Below are positions 9,512 to 21,533 of a DNA stretch of 64,000 nt, piece by piece. The notes beneath the pieces are model-generated. The model did no database searches. It was given only the letters and a program-made list of their open reading frames with translations, and was not told where the DNA came from. The position numbers were made by a program, and so were the translations under genes. Source of the stretch: Capsicum annuum (taxonomy: Eukaryota; Streptophyta; Magnoliopsida; Solanales; Solanaceae); NCBI RefSeq assembly GCF_002878395.1, contig NC_061115.1:217290321-217354320 (forward strand), read 5' to 3'. How positions within the stretch are numbered: the first letter of the stretch is position 1; every line of letters starts with the position of its first letter.

Positions 9512-12200
9512 ACAAAAATAACATGTAATGGACTAAAAAGCCATATCTGTCGTATGTAATTCAAGGCATTGGGTAAAAACTGAAATATGTAGTTGAATTA
9601 TATATATGCAACCAATAATTACAAGTAGTAGCTAGCATTCATGTCTCTCTACTGGCTTATATTCTTCATCTTACTCTACAGACAACCGTAAATAACAACC
9701 AAGAAGTACAATAAAATAGAGAGGCAACCTATGAAAAGACAGTAACGGCAAGACCAAGTGAATGTGATAAAGTAGCAAACATACCCGTTGCAAATGCAAT
9801 TACAACTGCTAACATTGACAAGCACAGAAAAATACATGCGAGATCACAAAGACTGTATAAGTTTTTTATTATAAGTTCCTCTACTTACATTTTCCATGAG
9901 GAAGCAGATGAATATGGCAACAGCTGAGCATGTGAAGGCAATGGCATCGGAAACAACAAATGCACGAAATACTGTTTTCCTTGTTAGAATTGCCATCCCT
10001 TGATTAGAGCTATTGGTGTTGCTCTCAAAACCTCCTGGCAATGTGATGCTTGCGGCGAAAGTGACTGTCATTATCAAAGTGACCACAACAATATGGATTT
10101 GAGCTATCTTCATAATACTTTCGATTTCTGCTTGATCTTTCTTTTTAGCTTTATCTTGATCATCTTCCCTCAGTTGCATTTTGACTCCTGTTCCCGTTTC
10201 TGCATTTGGATTGGACATGTACTCTAACTTCCGCTTTACCTCAAAGTCACGTTTTCCAACTCGGCCAATGCTACACAAATCCACCACCAATTTCTCCTAT
10301 TTTCATCAATAGTAAAGTTTATATTGAGTCGTTCTTTTTCTACTCTTGCAAGGACAAAATAACTTCAGTAGTTATTTGAAAATACTATCAAATAGTATCG
10401 AACATAATATTTCAGATAATTAGCATATAGTACAGAGGCATTTGATCTTGTAAAGGAGTATTTGAAGTTTTGTGGAACTACTTGTGATTGGACAAAAAGA
10501 TGAAGATTTGAGAGTGAACGCGAACCACTCTTTCCCTCGACATAATCCGTGAACTAGTATTTCAATATTTAATCAGCATATACTCAAGCACAACCAGTAT
10601 TTCAAAAACAAATCTGCGGCCGCTTGCGTTCTTTGTTGTCACTGTGCGTCATGCACATATCAAGTGGAGTCTGGTTTTCTTTGTTAAATGACATCATCTT
10701 TGCTCTAGGATGGTTTATTAATTCAGGTAAATGGTTACCAGTGGCAGCAAGCAAATGGAGAGGAGTGTTGCCGTCGCTATCTGGCTCATCAACTAGGCAG
10801 TTGCACTTATCAGAGTTTAATAAGAAGTGGACTATATTGTCTTGATTGTTAAATACGGCAACATGAAGAGCATTTTGATCATTTCTGTTAAGCATATCCC
10901 AACAATCAGGGAACTTATTTAATAGCTTATTTATCATGTATACGTAACCTTCACTGGCTGCAATGTGAATTGCTGTCGTCCAGTCATTTTCACTGCCAGC
11001 CAGAAGGTACACTAAAGATTTTTTTCCAACCCAGCATATCAGAAACTACATCCCCCAATCCTAATTTAACTGCATAGTGCAGTGAATTCCAACCCCATAA
11101 GTCAGGTTCCTCGCATAAAGGCTTATTCCATCGCCATAGTGATCTAATGCAATCTGGATGTGTCAACACGATAAGGGTTAGATCTTCTCGCCAATATAGT
11201 TGCACAACAGACCTTACGAAAACATCAACACATTATGGGAAAGTCAACTGAAGTTAGATACTGATACAACAAATAACAAAAACTATGTACCTCTATGTTC
11301 CTGAATTACTGCTGCATGCAGCGGCGTTCTATTAGATGGACCTGCAGCATGAGTTGGTTTCTTGCAGGATTCCAAGATGTTAATCAAAGCATCATGAAAA
11401 CCAGATTCAGCCTCCAGATACAATGGCGTCTCTTGTGCATGGTTAGGCGGAAATTCGAATTCAGAATCTTCTTTCACAAAGAGCTTAACCACATCTAGAT
11501 GTTGGCTCCTCATGGCCTTGTGCAGCGCTGTATCTCCACTAGCATCTGTCATACTCGTAAGCTTCTCCTTAGTATTATGATCTCTTAAACATGCAAGTAG
11601 CACAAGTGCTACTTCAGTATGCCCTTCATTATCTACTATATGAAGTGCAGTTTCATTTTTCTTGTTTTGACAGCATAATAATGCCGGAGTAATCTTTAGG
11701 ACTTCTCTCGCGAAATCGGAGTGGCCATAGAGGGTAGCGACATGAAGGACCGTGTTGCCCTTCGGAGTGACTTGGTATCCATTTTCTTCATCTCTTTTCA
11801 GATGATCAGCTAGTAGAAAATTGGCATCTCCGATATTGGCTCTCATCGCAGAATTACACAAGGTCGAATCCATTGCTTTTGATTTGGTGGTTTAACCAAA
11901 ATCTCCCAATGATAATCCCGTGAGTCCTTTGCTTTCTCTCGATGGAACATTATTATATAGGAAAAACTAATGAGATTCTTAATGAATCCCAAAGAAGAAA
12001 GGGATCTGGTTTTTGCCTTGATCACAAGAAAGGGATTTTGATGTTTTCATATTTCGCTTTCATGTCAAAACAACCCACTCCGATCGCACATCATATACCT
12101 TACTCTAAAGTAAAGAATATTGAAAAAATGAAATTAAAAACCATGACCATATTTTACAATAAGATTGAAACAAGATGTTGATGACATATCTATCACTCAA
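9512..12200. repeat. Segmental duplication, unit 2 (ankyrin gene plus flanks)
   Basis: Partner of 4330-7225, in the same orientation. Exon order, intron order and both flanks correspond. Intron 1 is shorter here (about 11154-11290) than in unit 1 (about 5948-6245). Confidence 0.75.
9720..11873 (-). pseudogene. ACD6-like ankyrin repeat / PGG-domain protein, copy 2 (nearly intact)
   Basis: Same family as copy 1 but better preserved. Exon 1 (11873-11291, start MDSTLCNSAMRAN) encodes about five ankyrin repeats without a break, with motifs GNTVLHVATLYGH, NETALHIVDNEGH, GDTALHKAMRSQ, ETPLYLEAESG and RTPLHAAVI. The donor is GTACAT. Exon 2 (about 11153-10630) carries the remaining repeats. Exon 3 begins about 10296 after TAG and encodes the linker and PGG domain (MTVTFAASITLPGGF, FVVSDAIAFTCS). 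Damage: one extra A in a seven-A run near 11025 shifts frame between ...VVSDMLGWKK and VYLLAGSEND. The exon 2 donor reads GCAAGC where copy 1 has GTAAGC. The loop after FLMENVS is frame-shifted, ending at 9844, so the last membrane segment (about 9720-9830) is out of frame. The single-base change could also be an assembly error. The other changes make a working product unlikely. Confidence 0.85.
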
Positions 12201-12574
12201 GAGCACTATACAAAAAGATTGAAGAACTGCAAGCCAGTGAACAAGTCAAGGTTGTAACATAGACATGAGTCTCTATGTAAGTTATGTAGAAAGTTTCAGA
12301 TCACAAGGTCCATTCGTTCACCAAAGAAAAGTTACTTCTTAGTAACACGCAGTATTATCTATAGTAGCTTGCTCTTGTAGCATCTTTATCAACTTCCAAC
12401 ACAAAAATGTATGACTAACACATAAGGCAGCTGCGACATGCTCGACTTTACAAGTTAAGAAAGGAACCAAAAAAAGAAAAAGAGAAAAATAAGAGATTAT
12501 TATCATAGGTTGCTTCTTAAGCACCAAAGTGAGTGTCATTTCTCCAAAAGAAAAGGCAAAGCCAGTAGTACCTT
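12201..12574. other. Upstream spacer of ankyrin copy 2, no gene seen
   Basis: Only short chance ORFs. It follows the duplicated 5' flank and runs into a SINE. Parts correspond to the DNA right of copy 1 near 7200-7300 (shared 'aagcaccaaagtgagtgtca'-like string). Confidence 0.4.
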
Positions 12575-12720
12575 AACAAACTGATGGGGTTGAGTCGGTA
12601 AATAGTGGAAGCTTAGAAACATTAAATCCATAGGGGAAGCCCCGTTCACAATCTCCCGCTATGCGCGGGGTCGGGGAAGAGGGGCGGACCATAGCAGTCT
12701 ATTGCATGTGGCCTTATCCT
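12575..12720 (-). mobile_element. SINE (TS/SolS-like), truncated beside the Ty3 element
   Basis: The reverse complement gives the usual SINE body: 'tgctatggtccgcccctctt', 'ccccgaccccgcgcatagc', 'gggagattgtgaacggggc', ending toward 12575. It lies right against the Ty3 element that starts at 12746. Confidence 0.6.
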
Positions 12721-12745
12721 GCATTTATGCAAGAGTCTGCATTAT

Positions 12746-14906
12746 TGTAACTCCCCGAAATCCCATCCTGAGACATCACACGGTGCTTAAGGCTAAAAGT
12801 ATCCCCAAGCTAACCCTTTGATCCTATTACTGCATTCGATACTCATTTTTAAGAATTTCAAACAAATGATAGAATTAAATATCCTCAATCCACATTGTAG
12901 ATATAATGTCCAGATCATAAGCTATAGAAAAGTCTGATAATACAACTGATAGTCTAGTTTGACCGAGCCTCTACAACTCAAGAATAGGGAGCCAATGGGA
13001 CAGATTCCCAACTGGCTCATACTGAAATGAAAGAAAATAAATACAATAGCTGGAGGAGATTAGGTTCTCGAACCATGAGGACTCACCACTGCAGAAATGT
13101 AGATGAAGGTGCTCGGAATCACTAACGCTGCTGGGACTGAGCACCTAAACCTACATTATGAGACAATGTAGCACATAGATGTATATGTGGGTCAGCACTT
13201 GGGAATGTACTGAGTATATGGGGGTGTATGCAATTTAAGTAAACATTATCATTAATCTTTAGAAAAAAATATCATGCATGTTGGTTATAATGACTTACAA
13301 CGCTTGAATAAAATCTGAAATATAGGCATCATAAATCATGAACAATGAACATGTATCATAAATCTCGTGAGTCATTATACTTAACTCAAAAATCTTAATT
13401 TCTCTATTTATTCTCAAAACTCGTAAGCTAAAGAAATCTTTAAACAATACTTTGGAAATTTGGGACTGTGGTAATTTCTTTTAACCGACATAAACCATGT
13501 GAGCTCTCATGGAGTCTAACGGCTCGCCCACGTTGGGGAGAGTTGTTCTACCCTTTCCATCGGAATAGAACCTCAAATTTAGTGTTCACTATCTCGGCCT
13601 TAGGCCCATAATTCTCAATCTTATGGTGGCACGTAGTTCTGGGGAAGTAACATGCGCTAAACCCACACTTACCGCTCGATGCTAAATACTACTCCCGTAC
13701 TCAAGCTCAGAACTCTTTTAGGAAATCCACCTTAAAATAACTCAAGGGTCTATAATGGAGACCAAATCATATTTCTCTTAATTTAAATCATACTAAATTG
13801 TGGATTCCTATTTTGACTCAAAATTCACAATGTAAACCTCAATTCAATTCTTAGTAAGAAATTTTCAATAGGAAGACTCAAGATCATAACATCATCAAAA
13901 TCCAACTTCAATCTTCATATAAAAATAATAGTTCAATCTTCCAAGAATATAGTATCATAATTCAATACTTGCCTCATATCAACTCAAAATAATAATTCAT
14001 ACTCAATATCATTCTTGAAATTTATTGAACAATATTAACTCGTAAAGAAAACGTACAAATCACAATATAAACTTTTAGATCAAAGCATAATAAGTAGAAA
14101 TATCACAAAATCCACAACTTGAATAACTAATAAATTTAGAATCTTCAAATCTGAATATTTGGACATAATTTCATTTATAAATCATAAATACTTTAAATAA
14201 AATCAAGTTTTAGGCACAAGAACAGAAGGATTGTTCTTGTTCAAACCCCACATACCTCAAATTTGTGAATATGAATGAACTTTTGATTTCGGAACTCTAT
14301 TCATGAAATTGACAGGTTCTCCTTGAAGATCTCGTTCTAGGGATTCTGATTCTTGAATTATTTTTGGAATTTAATGGTGGAATTTTGGTGGATCTAAGTT
14401 TTAAGTTGGAGGCAGTGTCTTTGTTTTCTGGACAGAACTAATGAGCATCAGTGTATTTGGCCAATAGGAACCTCAAACCTCGTGTTAAAAAGAAGAAGAC
14501 TGAAATTATTGGAGCACAGGAATGGTTAGGGCGGCGCCCTGCCTACAGCACCGCTGTACCCAAAGCGGCGCCTTGGCTAGAGCGATGGGGAGACTAGGGC
14601 GGCGCCTTGGCTAGAGCGGCGGGAAGACCAAGGCGGCGCCTTGAGCTACTGAAATGGCATACCAAACATGCCCTAAATGAGGTCCAAAAATTCTGAAACT
14701 CACCCGAGATGTTCTATCAACTTGTCCCATTGCAACGCAATTTGAAAATCGAAAAACGGATATCGGGAAGGTCATAAAATAATTCCTCGAAGTTAAGGAC
14801 TCAAAAATAAAGTAAGAGTTGGAACACTTAACAAAATTCTAAGAGTAAAGCTTCTTTTAATTCGCTTGGAAATCTTAAACGACGAGTGAACTCACGGGGT
14901 CTTACA
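12746..14906 (-). repeat. 3' LTR of the Ty3 element
   Basis: 2161 bp, alignable along its whole length with 21534-23697. It has a GC-rich block with repeated GGCGCCTTGGCTAGAGCG units (14528-14642) near the U3 end, and next to it a short module (about 14730-14800) also found in the other Ty3 LTRs of this window. Confidence 0.92.
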
Positions 14907-15109
14907 ATATCTCCCCCTTGTGAACATTCGTCCTCGAATGTCTCTAGTAAAGCTAGGAATATAGATAAAACTGAGGATACACGGCTGAAATAACTTGCTC
15001 AACTGACTCTACTACACTCTAAACTTTGAGTACTTCAAAGAATACATGAACTCGTGATAAGAATGGCTACAAAGCTGAATCATGAATAAGAAAGGGCTGA
15101 ATTAAGAAA

Positions 15110-15600
15110 GAATAATACCTTCAACTTTCTCTAGATTGGCGGAGAAGAGGTGTGGGTACTTGGCTTGCATGTCTTCTTCTGCTTCCCAAGTAGCACCCTC
15201 AACTGACTGATTTCCCCACAACACTTTGACCAAGGGAACTTCTTTGTTCCTTAGTCTACGGATCTAGTGGTCTAGAGTCTCAATGGGAACCTCATCATAA
15301 GCAAGACTATCCTAAACATCTGGATTCCCGCAAGGGCCTGCGACAACTAAATCACCAATACACTTCCTAAGCATAGATCCATGGAATAGTGGATGAACAA
15401 CTGACAATTCCGCAGGCAACTCAATTTCATAGTCTACTTTCCAAACACGGCTCAAAAATCTATAAGGACCAGCATACCGCGGACTAAGCTTCTCCTTTTC
15501 CCCAAACTTCTTCACCCCTTTCATGGGCAAAATTTTCAAATACACGAAATCACCAACATCAAATTTAAGGTCTCTTCTTCTCACATCTGCACAAGACTTC
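15110..15600 (-). pseudogene. Ty3 integrase C-terminal region and chromodomain-like tail
   Basis: A frame reading down from 15584 has RRRDLKFDVGDFVYLKI and LSPRYAGPYRFLSRVW, the SH3-like GPY/F end of Ty3 integrases, then LSVVHPLFHGSMLRKC. After a TAG at 15312-15314 the same protein continues (about 15290-15130) with VLWGNQSVEGATWEAE and MQAKYPHLFS. That is the shortened chromodomain tail of Tekay-type elements, which is thought to steer integration to chromatin marks. Confidence 0.75.
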
Positions 15601-15608
15601 TGACGACT

Positions 15609-16400
15609 CTAAGTTGTATTCAACCTTTCTCTAATCAACCTCACCTTCTCCATAGCTTCAAATAGCGCATCAGGTCCAACCAAAGTAGCTTCACCCACTT
15701 CGAACCAACCTATTGGTGATCGACATTTCCTCCCATATAAAGCGTCAAACGGTGCCATCTGGATGCTAGCGTGATAAATATTGTTATAAGCAAACTTTAT
15801 CAATGGAAAATGCTCATCCCAACTACCTTTGAAATTGAGATTACATGCCCTCAACATGTCCTCCAAAATCTGAATAGTCATCTTAGCTCGACTATCAGTC
15901 TGCGGATGAAAAGCGAAACTCAAAATGAATTTGGGTACCAAGACCCTTCTGAAATGCTCTACAGAATTGTGAAGTGAACTGAGTACCCCTATCTAAGATG
16001 ATGGATAAGTGAAATCCTTGCAATATGACTAACTCACGGATATACAATCTAGCATAATCCTTATCTGTATAAGATGTATTCACAGGTAGGAAATGCGCTG
16101 ACTTAGTCAACCTATCTATAATAACCCAAATCAAATCATGATGACGTAGTGAAGGAGGTAAACCAGTCATCAAATCCATATTCACCTCTTCCCACTTCCA
16201 AGTGGGTATACTAAATTCTTGCATTACACCTCCAGGCCTTTGGTGCTCTACCTTAACCTGCTGGCACGTTGCACACTTTGCCACAAACGCTTCTATATCC
16301 TTCTCCATTCCACTCCACCAATAGATTTCCTGTAATTCACGCTATATCTTGGTAGCACCGGGATGAATAGAATATGGCACGCCATGTGCTTCAGCCATAA
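15609..16400 (-). pseudogene. Ty3 integrase (zinc-binding and catalytic core)
   Basis: The frame from 16308 down has the CATCQQVKVEHQRP part of the zinc-binding domain. The catalytic core begins WKWEEVNMDLMTGLP, and the second Asp region reads IILDRGTQF. The frame is then shifted and continues from 15941 with FHPQTDSRAK and the LIKFAYNN and PFDALYGRKCRSPIGW blocks. Breaks: a frameshift near 15920 and a TAG at 15609-15611. Confidence 0.8.
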
Positions 16401-16443
16401 CTCTCTTCTGTAGATCATCAATATCGGGAACACATAATCTACC

Positions 16444-16920
16444 CTATAATCTGAACACACCATCTCCCCCTTGGGAGAAATCCTCTACCTTTTTGTCCTT
16501 AACTGACTCCTTCAGTCTGACCAAGCTAGAATCTAAGTCTTGCTTCACCTTCACTTCTGAAACTAAAGAAGAATCGGAACTACTCTGCACTAACATACTC
16601 CCTTCAGCGGAATCAAGCAATCTAACACCCAATCTAGCCAAACGATGCACATCATGAGCTAATTCTTTCTTATCATTCTCTAAATGAGCTACACTACCCA
16701 TAGACAACCTGCTAAGGGCATCTGCCACAATATTGGCCTTGCCCTGGTGATACAACACACTCATATCATAATCCTTTAGCAACTCTAACCATCTTCTCTG
16801 TCTAAGATTCAAATCTCTCTAAGCAACCACATACTGCAGGCTTTTGTGATCAGTAAACACATCAACATGAACACCATAAAATAATGTCTCTAGATTTTTA
16901 AGGCAAACTCCAGATTTTTA
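16444..16920 (-). pseudogene. Ty3 RNase H
   Basis: Reads LNLRQRRWLELLKDYDMSV and YHQGKANIVADALSRLS, the typical C-terminal half of Ty3 RNase H. Just upstream (about 16820-16870) lies the VFTDHKSLQY part, separated by a TAG near 16816. Stop TAG at 16444-16446. Confidence 0.8.
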
Positions 16921-17159
16921 AGGCAAACACTAAAACAGCTAACTCACGATCATGGGTTAGGTAATTCTTCTCATGAGGTTTCTACTGTCTAAAGGCATAA
17001 GCTATAACTTTTCCCCTCTTTATCAACACACAACCCAAACCAACTATAGAGGAATCACAATACACCACAAACCATCTGTACCATCATGCAAAGCTAACAC
17101 TAAGACTAAATTGAGTCAAGTCTTCAACTCCTGAAAACTTTTCTCACAAGCATCTGTCC

Positions 17160-18105
17160 AGAACTTAACTTTCTTTTAGGTCAACCGGGTCATAGGAGAT
17201 GCAATAAAAGAGAAACCTTAACAAAACAACGGTAATATCTAGGAAGACCCAAGAAAATCCTAATATCCGATGGGGAGGTAGATCTAGGTAAATCTTTTAC
17301 AGCTTCTATCTTTTGGGGATCGACTCTAATGCCTTTGGCAGAAACAATATGACCCAGAAAGGCAACAAACCTTAGCAAAAACTCACACTTTCTAAATTTG
17401 GCAAATAATTGGTGATCTCTAAGAGTTTGTAGGACAATTTTAAGAGGATCTACATGGTAATCCTAACTGCGGGAGTAAACAAGGATATCATCGATGAATA
17501 CTATGACAAACATATCAAGATATTGCTTGAACACTTGATTCATAAGGTCCATGAAGGCCTCTGGAGCATTGGTTAGTCCGAAGGACATGACAAGAAACTC
17601 CAAGTGACCATAACGGGTTTTGAAGGCTGTCTTTGAAATATCACTCTCTCACTTTAAGCTGATGATAGCAAGATGTCAGGCCTATCTTCGAGAAATAACT
17701 TGCACCTTGAAGTTGATCAAATAAATCATCAATTCTAGGAAGAGGGTATTTGTTCTTGATGGTGGACTTATTAAGTTGACGATAATCGATGCACATACGC
17801 AAGGAATCATCTTTCTTTCGCACGAATAGAACAGGTGTACCCCAAGGAGAGACACTACGCCTTATAAAACCTTTGTCTAAAAGATATTTGAGTTTCTCTT
17901 TCATCTCCTTAAGTTCTGCAGGTACTATATGATACAGAGGAATAGAAATAGGCTGTGTATTAGGAACAAAGTCAATCCTGAACTCTATCTCTCTATCGGC
18001 AGGTACCCCTAAAAGATCTTCCGAAAAGACATCAGGAAACTCTCATTGACTGAAGGGTCGGAGCTTTGGACTTAGAGTCTTTAACTCTAAACAGATGATA
18101 GATGC
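17160..18105 (-). pseudogene. Ty3 reverse transcriptase
   Basis: The frame from 17904 down carries the RT fingers: [37 protein letters not shown] and [16 protein letters not shown]. The palm has [15 protein letters not shown] with FIDD at 17487-17498, so both catalytic aspartates are kept. Downstream are [11 protein letters not shown] and [15 protein letters not shown]. Stops and frameshifts near 17641 and 17460 and at other sites break the protein. Confidence 0.85.
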
Positions 18106-18109
18106 AACC

Positions 18110-18503
18110 TGATACAAGTATTGGATATTCAAGTGATTGAGATATTCAAAGAGATCAAGAGAATCGAGCTTGAGATGATTTGGAGTTTAATTAGTGGCTA
18201 GACTATTTTTACTATTTCATTACTTACTGTTCACAAAATCTGTTATAGTTGTCACTGTTAGTTACTATTACTTTCACTGTAGATTTGCCAATTAGTAGTT
18301 AGTTAGAGGAAGTTACTCTCAATGGTGTCTATAAATACTTTCATTTGTACTCTGCAGATTCATTGATTGATAATACAAAATTCTCTCTCCTTAATCTCTC
18401 TTCTTCTCTAATTAGCTGAATTCTTGGAAGTTTCATCCCTGGTCAGCCATAGTAGTTCATCGAGCTTATCTCGTTGAGCTGCAGTTCTCATTTACGTGCA
18501 TCA
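18110..18503 (+). repeat. 5' LTR of the nested small element
   Basis: TGATACAAG...TGCATCA, 394 bp. It contains a TATA-like string (TATAAATAC, about 18331-18339) shared with the other LTR, a likely promoter of the element. Confidence 0.88.
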
Positions 18504-18536
18504 ATTGGTATCAAAGTAATCTGGTTCTTGGAATGA

Positions 18537-19029
18537 TTATGAATCGGAACAAGAATCAAGAAGGATCAATAATAGAAATCGATGACAAGCTTTCACAGAT
18601 TCAAGATCAATTGCAAAAAATCATGGAGGTTATGACGACTATGACGGATAGGACTGTATAGACAAATAAAGAGTTAAGGGAAAAAAAGTAGAACTTGGTA
18701 GGGAAAAATATTCTATTGTGGGAGACTGTTCCAGACATCAAGCACACTTTAATACAACTAAGGAAATTCAAACTACTGGTGGTAAATTTTTCTCTTGATG
18801 CTCTAAATTGGATTTCCCTAAGTTTTCTTGTGAAGATCTGAGAACAGAGTTGTATAAGGATAATAAACTACCCACTGGTGAAGTAGGGATGTATTTTGAC
18901 AATTTGGCTTCTTTTCTTGTCGATCAATGGGAATGTGAAGCAACAGAGAAAACAGATATTTCACAGAAGGAGGAAATGTGTCCTATTCCTCGGATGTTGC
19001 TGGATCCCATACACAGAAAGTATTTATAA
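18537..19029 (+). pseudogene. Gag-like remnant in the nested small element
   Basis: Reads NRNKNQEGSIIEIDDKLSQI and later LDFPKFSCEDLRTELYK, then VGMYFDNLASFLVDQWECEA. The 'DFPKFxxEDLRxWLYK' block resembles the start of plant gag proteins. The pieces are separated by stops and a frameshift, and the end runs into the inverted LTR fragment. No function is likely. Confidence 0.5.
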
Positions 19030-19236
19030 ACACCATTGAGAGTAACTACCTATAACTAACTACTAATTGGAAATGCTACAGTGACAGTGACAGCAACTAA
19101 CAACTATAACTATAACAAATTTTGTGAATAGTAAGTAATGAAACAGTAAAAAATAGTCTAGCCACTAATTAAACTCCAAATCATCTCAAGCTCGATTCTC
19201 TTGATCTCTTTGACTATCTTGATCACTTGTATATTC
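19018..19236 (-). repeat. Inverted LTR fragment inside the nested element
   Basis: The reverse complement of this stretch matches the first half of the element's own LTR (from about LTR base 8 to the TATAAATACTTT region). It stands 45 bp from the 3' LTR in opposite orientation, so 19018-19236 and 19282-19500 can pair as a hairpin of about 215 bp. Confidence 0.85.
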
Positions 19237-19274
19237 CATTCTTGAGGTCAATAATATTATCTACGGAGAGGTAT

Positions 19275-19670
19275 TGATACAAGTATTGAATATACAAGTG
19301 ATCCAGATAGTCAAAGAGATCAAGAGAATCGAGCTTGAGATGATTTATAGTTTAATTAGTGGCTGGACTATTTTTACTGTTTCATTACTTACTATTCACA
19401 AAATCTGTTATAGTTGTAGCTATTAGTTACTGTCACTATCACTGTAGCATTTCCAATTAGTGTTTAGTTAGAGGTAGTTACTCTCAATGGTGTCTATAAA
19501 TACTTTCATTTGTACTCTACAGATTCATATGATTGATAATACAAAATTCTCTCTCCTTAAATCTCTCTTCTTCTCTAATTAGTTGAATTCTTGGAAGTTT
19601 CATCCCTGGTCAGCCATATTAGTTCATCGAGCTTAGCTCCTTGAGCTACAATTCTCATTTATGTGCATCA
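19275..19670 (+). repeat. 3' LTR of the nested small element
   Basis: Near-identical in layout to 18110-18503. Starts TGATACAAG after a purine tract and ends GTGCATCA beside the CAACC target duplication. Confidence 0.88.
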
Positions 19671-19679
19671 CAACCTTTG

Positions 19680-20095
19680 GATATTAGCTTTCTAGCTTTT
19701 AGATAGGAGATAAAATAACTTTTGGGAGACACAAAATTTTCAGACTATTCCAAAACTGGCTCATCAGGGAACTGAAACCTAACCACATGGGTACGACAGT
19801 CCATAGATGCATTAAAAGAGTGAAGCCAATCCATACCTAGAATAACATCAACATCAAGCATCTCCTACTCTATCAAATCAACACGTATGACTCTATGAAT
19901 AACAGTGACAAGATAAATTTTGTACACTTGCTTAGCAATAACAGAGTCTCCTACTGGAGTAGAAATAAAAAAAGGCTCAAAAATATTTTTGGGATTCACT
20001 TCAAAATTCAATGCAACCAATGGTGTCACATAGGAAAAACTTGACCCGGAATCCAACAATACATAAACACCAAAGTGGAAAACATGAAGCTACAA
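19680..20095 (-). pseudogene. Ty3 aspartic protease
   Basis: The frame from 20059 has LDSGSSFSYVTP, the catalytic Asp-Ser-Gly motif of a retroviral-type protease, and after a TAG the flap-side block DVILGMDWL (about 19850-19820). The domain ends at the small LTR insertion (19670). Confidence 0.75.
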
Positions 20096-20239
20096 GTAAC
20101 AACATTGGGAGAATCCTCTTGTTCCTGGCGGGATGGTAGGGTATAAAATCTGTTCTGGTACTGACCGCCAGTAGAATTGGAAGAAGCACCCTGAGGAGGA
20201 GTCGGATGAGTTAATGGAGCTGATGCACTGGTGGCCTAA

Positions 20240-21330
20240 GTCAGAGGTCGAACATTTTGATTCCCTTGTCTAGCATACGGGTACTCTCTAAGTCTGTGGC
20301 CCAACTTGCCATAACCAAAACAACCCTTCTACTCAGCTAAGCATTCACCTGGATGGCTGTCACTCTTAGCACATGGAGGACCACGAGGCCTATTACTAAC
20401 ACTGTTTTGGGACCTGGACATAGAAGGTCTGTTTCCCTATTCCTAGCTGCCTTTAGGTGCAAGAGAACTGGATGATGAAGGTGCAGGTATTGGTGGATGG
20501 CTCAAAAAATGTGGACGGTTCCCTCCATAGGACCTAGCCTAGTTGTACTCATACTGCTCAGATCTAGCTCTCTTGTTACCCCTCACTCTAACTCTTTCCT
20601 TTAACTTATCTTCCTCTATCTGTTATGCATGCATCATAAGTCTAGACAAATCCATATCCCTATTAAGCATAGCAGTGCTACACTCTTTTAGTGCCAAACC
20701 GGACATGCCAGTCACAAACTTACTCATACTAGTTCGGGTGTCAGCCATCAAATTTGGAGCACACTTGGCTAATTTGTTGAACTTCAAGCAGTACTCCTTA
20801 ATAGTCATGGAGCCCTATCTCATGTTCATAAACTCCTCAATCTTTGCTTCCTTCATCTCAAATGGGAAGAACTTGTCAAAGAATGTATCTTGAAACTCCT
20901 ACCAAGTCAAGGGAGTTGTACCTTTCCCTCTGTTCTTCCTCCATGCTACAACCCAGTCATACGGAATGTTATTTAACTTGTAAGATGCTAACTTAACACT
21001 CACTTCCTTAGAAATATGCATCACCTGCGTGATTTTCCTCAACTCCTCTAGATATAACTGTGGGTGTTCGCCTGCCTTAGCCCCATAAAATTCTGGTGGA
21101 CTCATTCTCATGAAATCACGAAGTCTAGCTTCAGCCGAATCACTTCCTTGCTGAGGCTACACTGCAGTCTGGTGACTGGCCTGAGCATTGGCAGTAACTG
21201 CCTGGGCTAATACCTAAAAAGCTGCCCAAAATTCAGCATGCGACACATTATCATTCAGAGGATTTTTGGGCTGAGGTGGCTGGTCATTGATTCTACAGAT
21301 ACTAGATCAGCGAGGAGGCATATTCTGTCA
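20240..21330 (-). pseudogene. Ty3 gag
   Basis: Capsid-like blocks: PPEFYGAKAGEHPQLYLEEL (21111 down), SYKLNNIPYDWV, then FDKFFPFEMKEAK and MTIKEYCLKFNKLAKCAP. Next comes a basic, Ser/Pro-rich tail and a zinc knuckle (about 20275-20330). The knuckle keeps the first Cys and the His but has Tyr at the second and third Cys positions (CFGYGKLGH...REYP). Stops: TAG at 20899-20901 and 20815-20817, TAA at 20623-20625, and others. Confidence 0.8.
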
Positions 21331-21518
21331 TAACGAAATCACGAGTTAATAGCAAAGAGAGATAACTATAAGCACGATGGATTATGAGAGAAAAATATGA
21401 CTTTTCCTGAAACGTCCTATAGCCTCTTGCTCATAGATGTAGCGCATTACCCACCGATGATCAATACACTACGCAACGCGGCTTGTCAGACTCCCTAGGA
21501 CTCTCTTTAAACCTTAGG

Positions 21519-21533
21519 CTCTGATACCAAGTT
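21519..21533 (-). other. Primer binding site of the Ty3 element
   Basis: On the minus strand TGGTATCAGAG lies about three bases inside the 5' LTR. It is complementary to the 3' end of plant initiator Met tRNA, the usual primer of such elements. Confidence 0.8.

Larger units (their letters stand above)
18110..19670 (+). mobile_element. Small non-autonomous LTR element nested in the Ty3 element
   Basis: LTRs 18110-18503 and 19275-19670 (about 395 bp, TGATACAAG...GTGCATCA). Flanked by CAACC (18105-18109 and 19671-19675), a 5-bp target duplication. After the 5' LTR comes ATTGGTATCAAAG, a primer site for initiator Met tRNA, and before the 3' LTR a purine-rich CGGAGAGG. The interior is only 771 bp, with a gag-like scrap and an inverted LTR fragment. 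No pol, so it must have been mobilised by another element. It sits between the protease and RT parts of the Ty3 copy and is therefore younger than that copy. Confidence 0.9.

Noticed and set aside
18808..19029. Novel 73-codon protein gene
   Set aside because: Lies in the interior of a small LTR element, resembles a gag scrap and ends inside an inverted LTR fragment.
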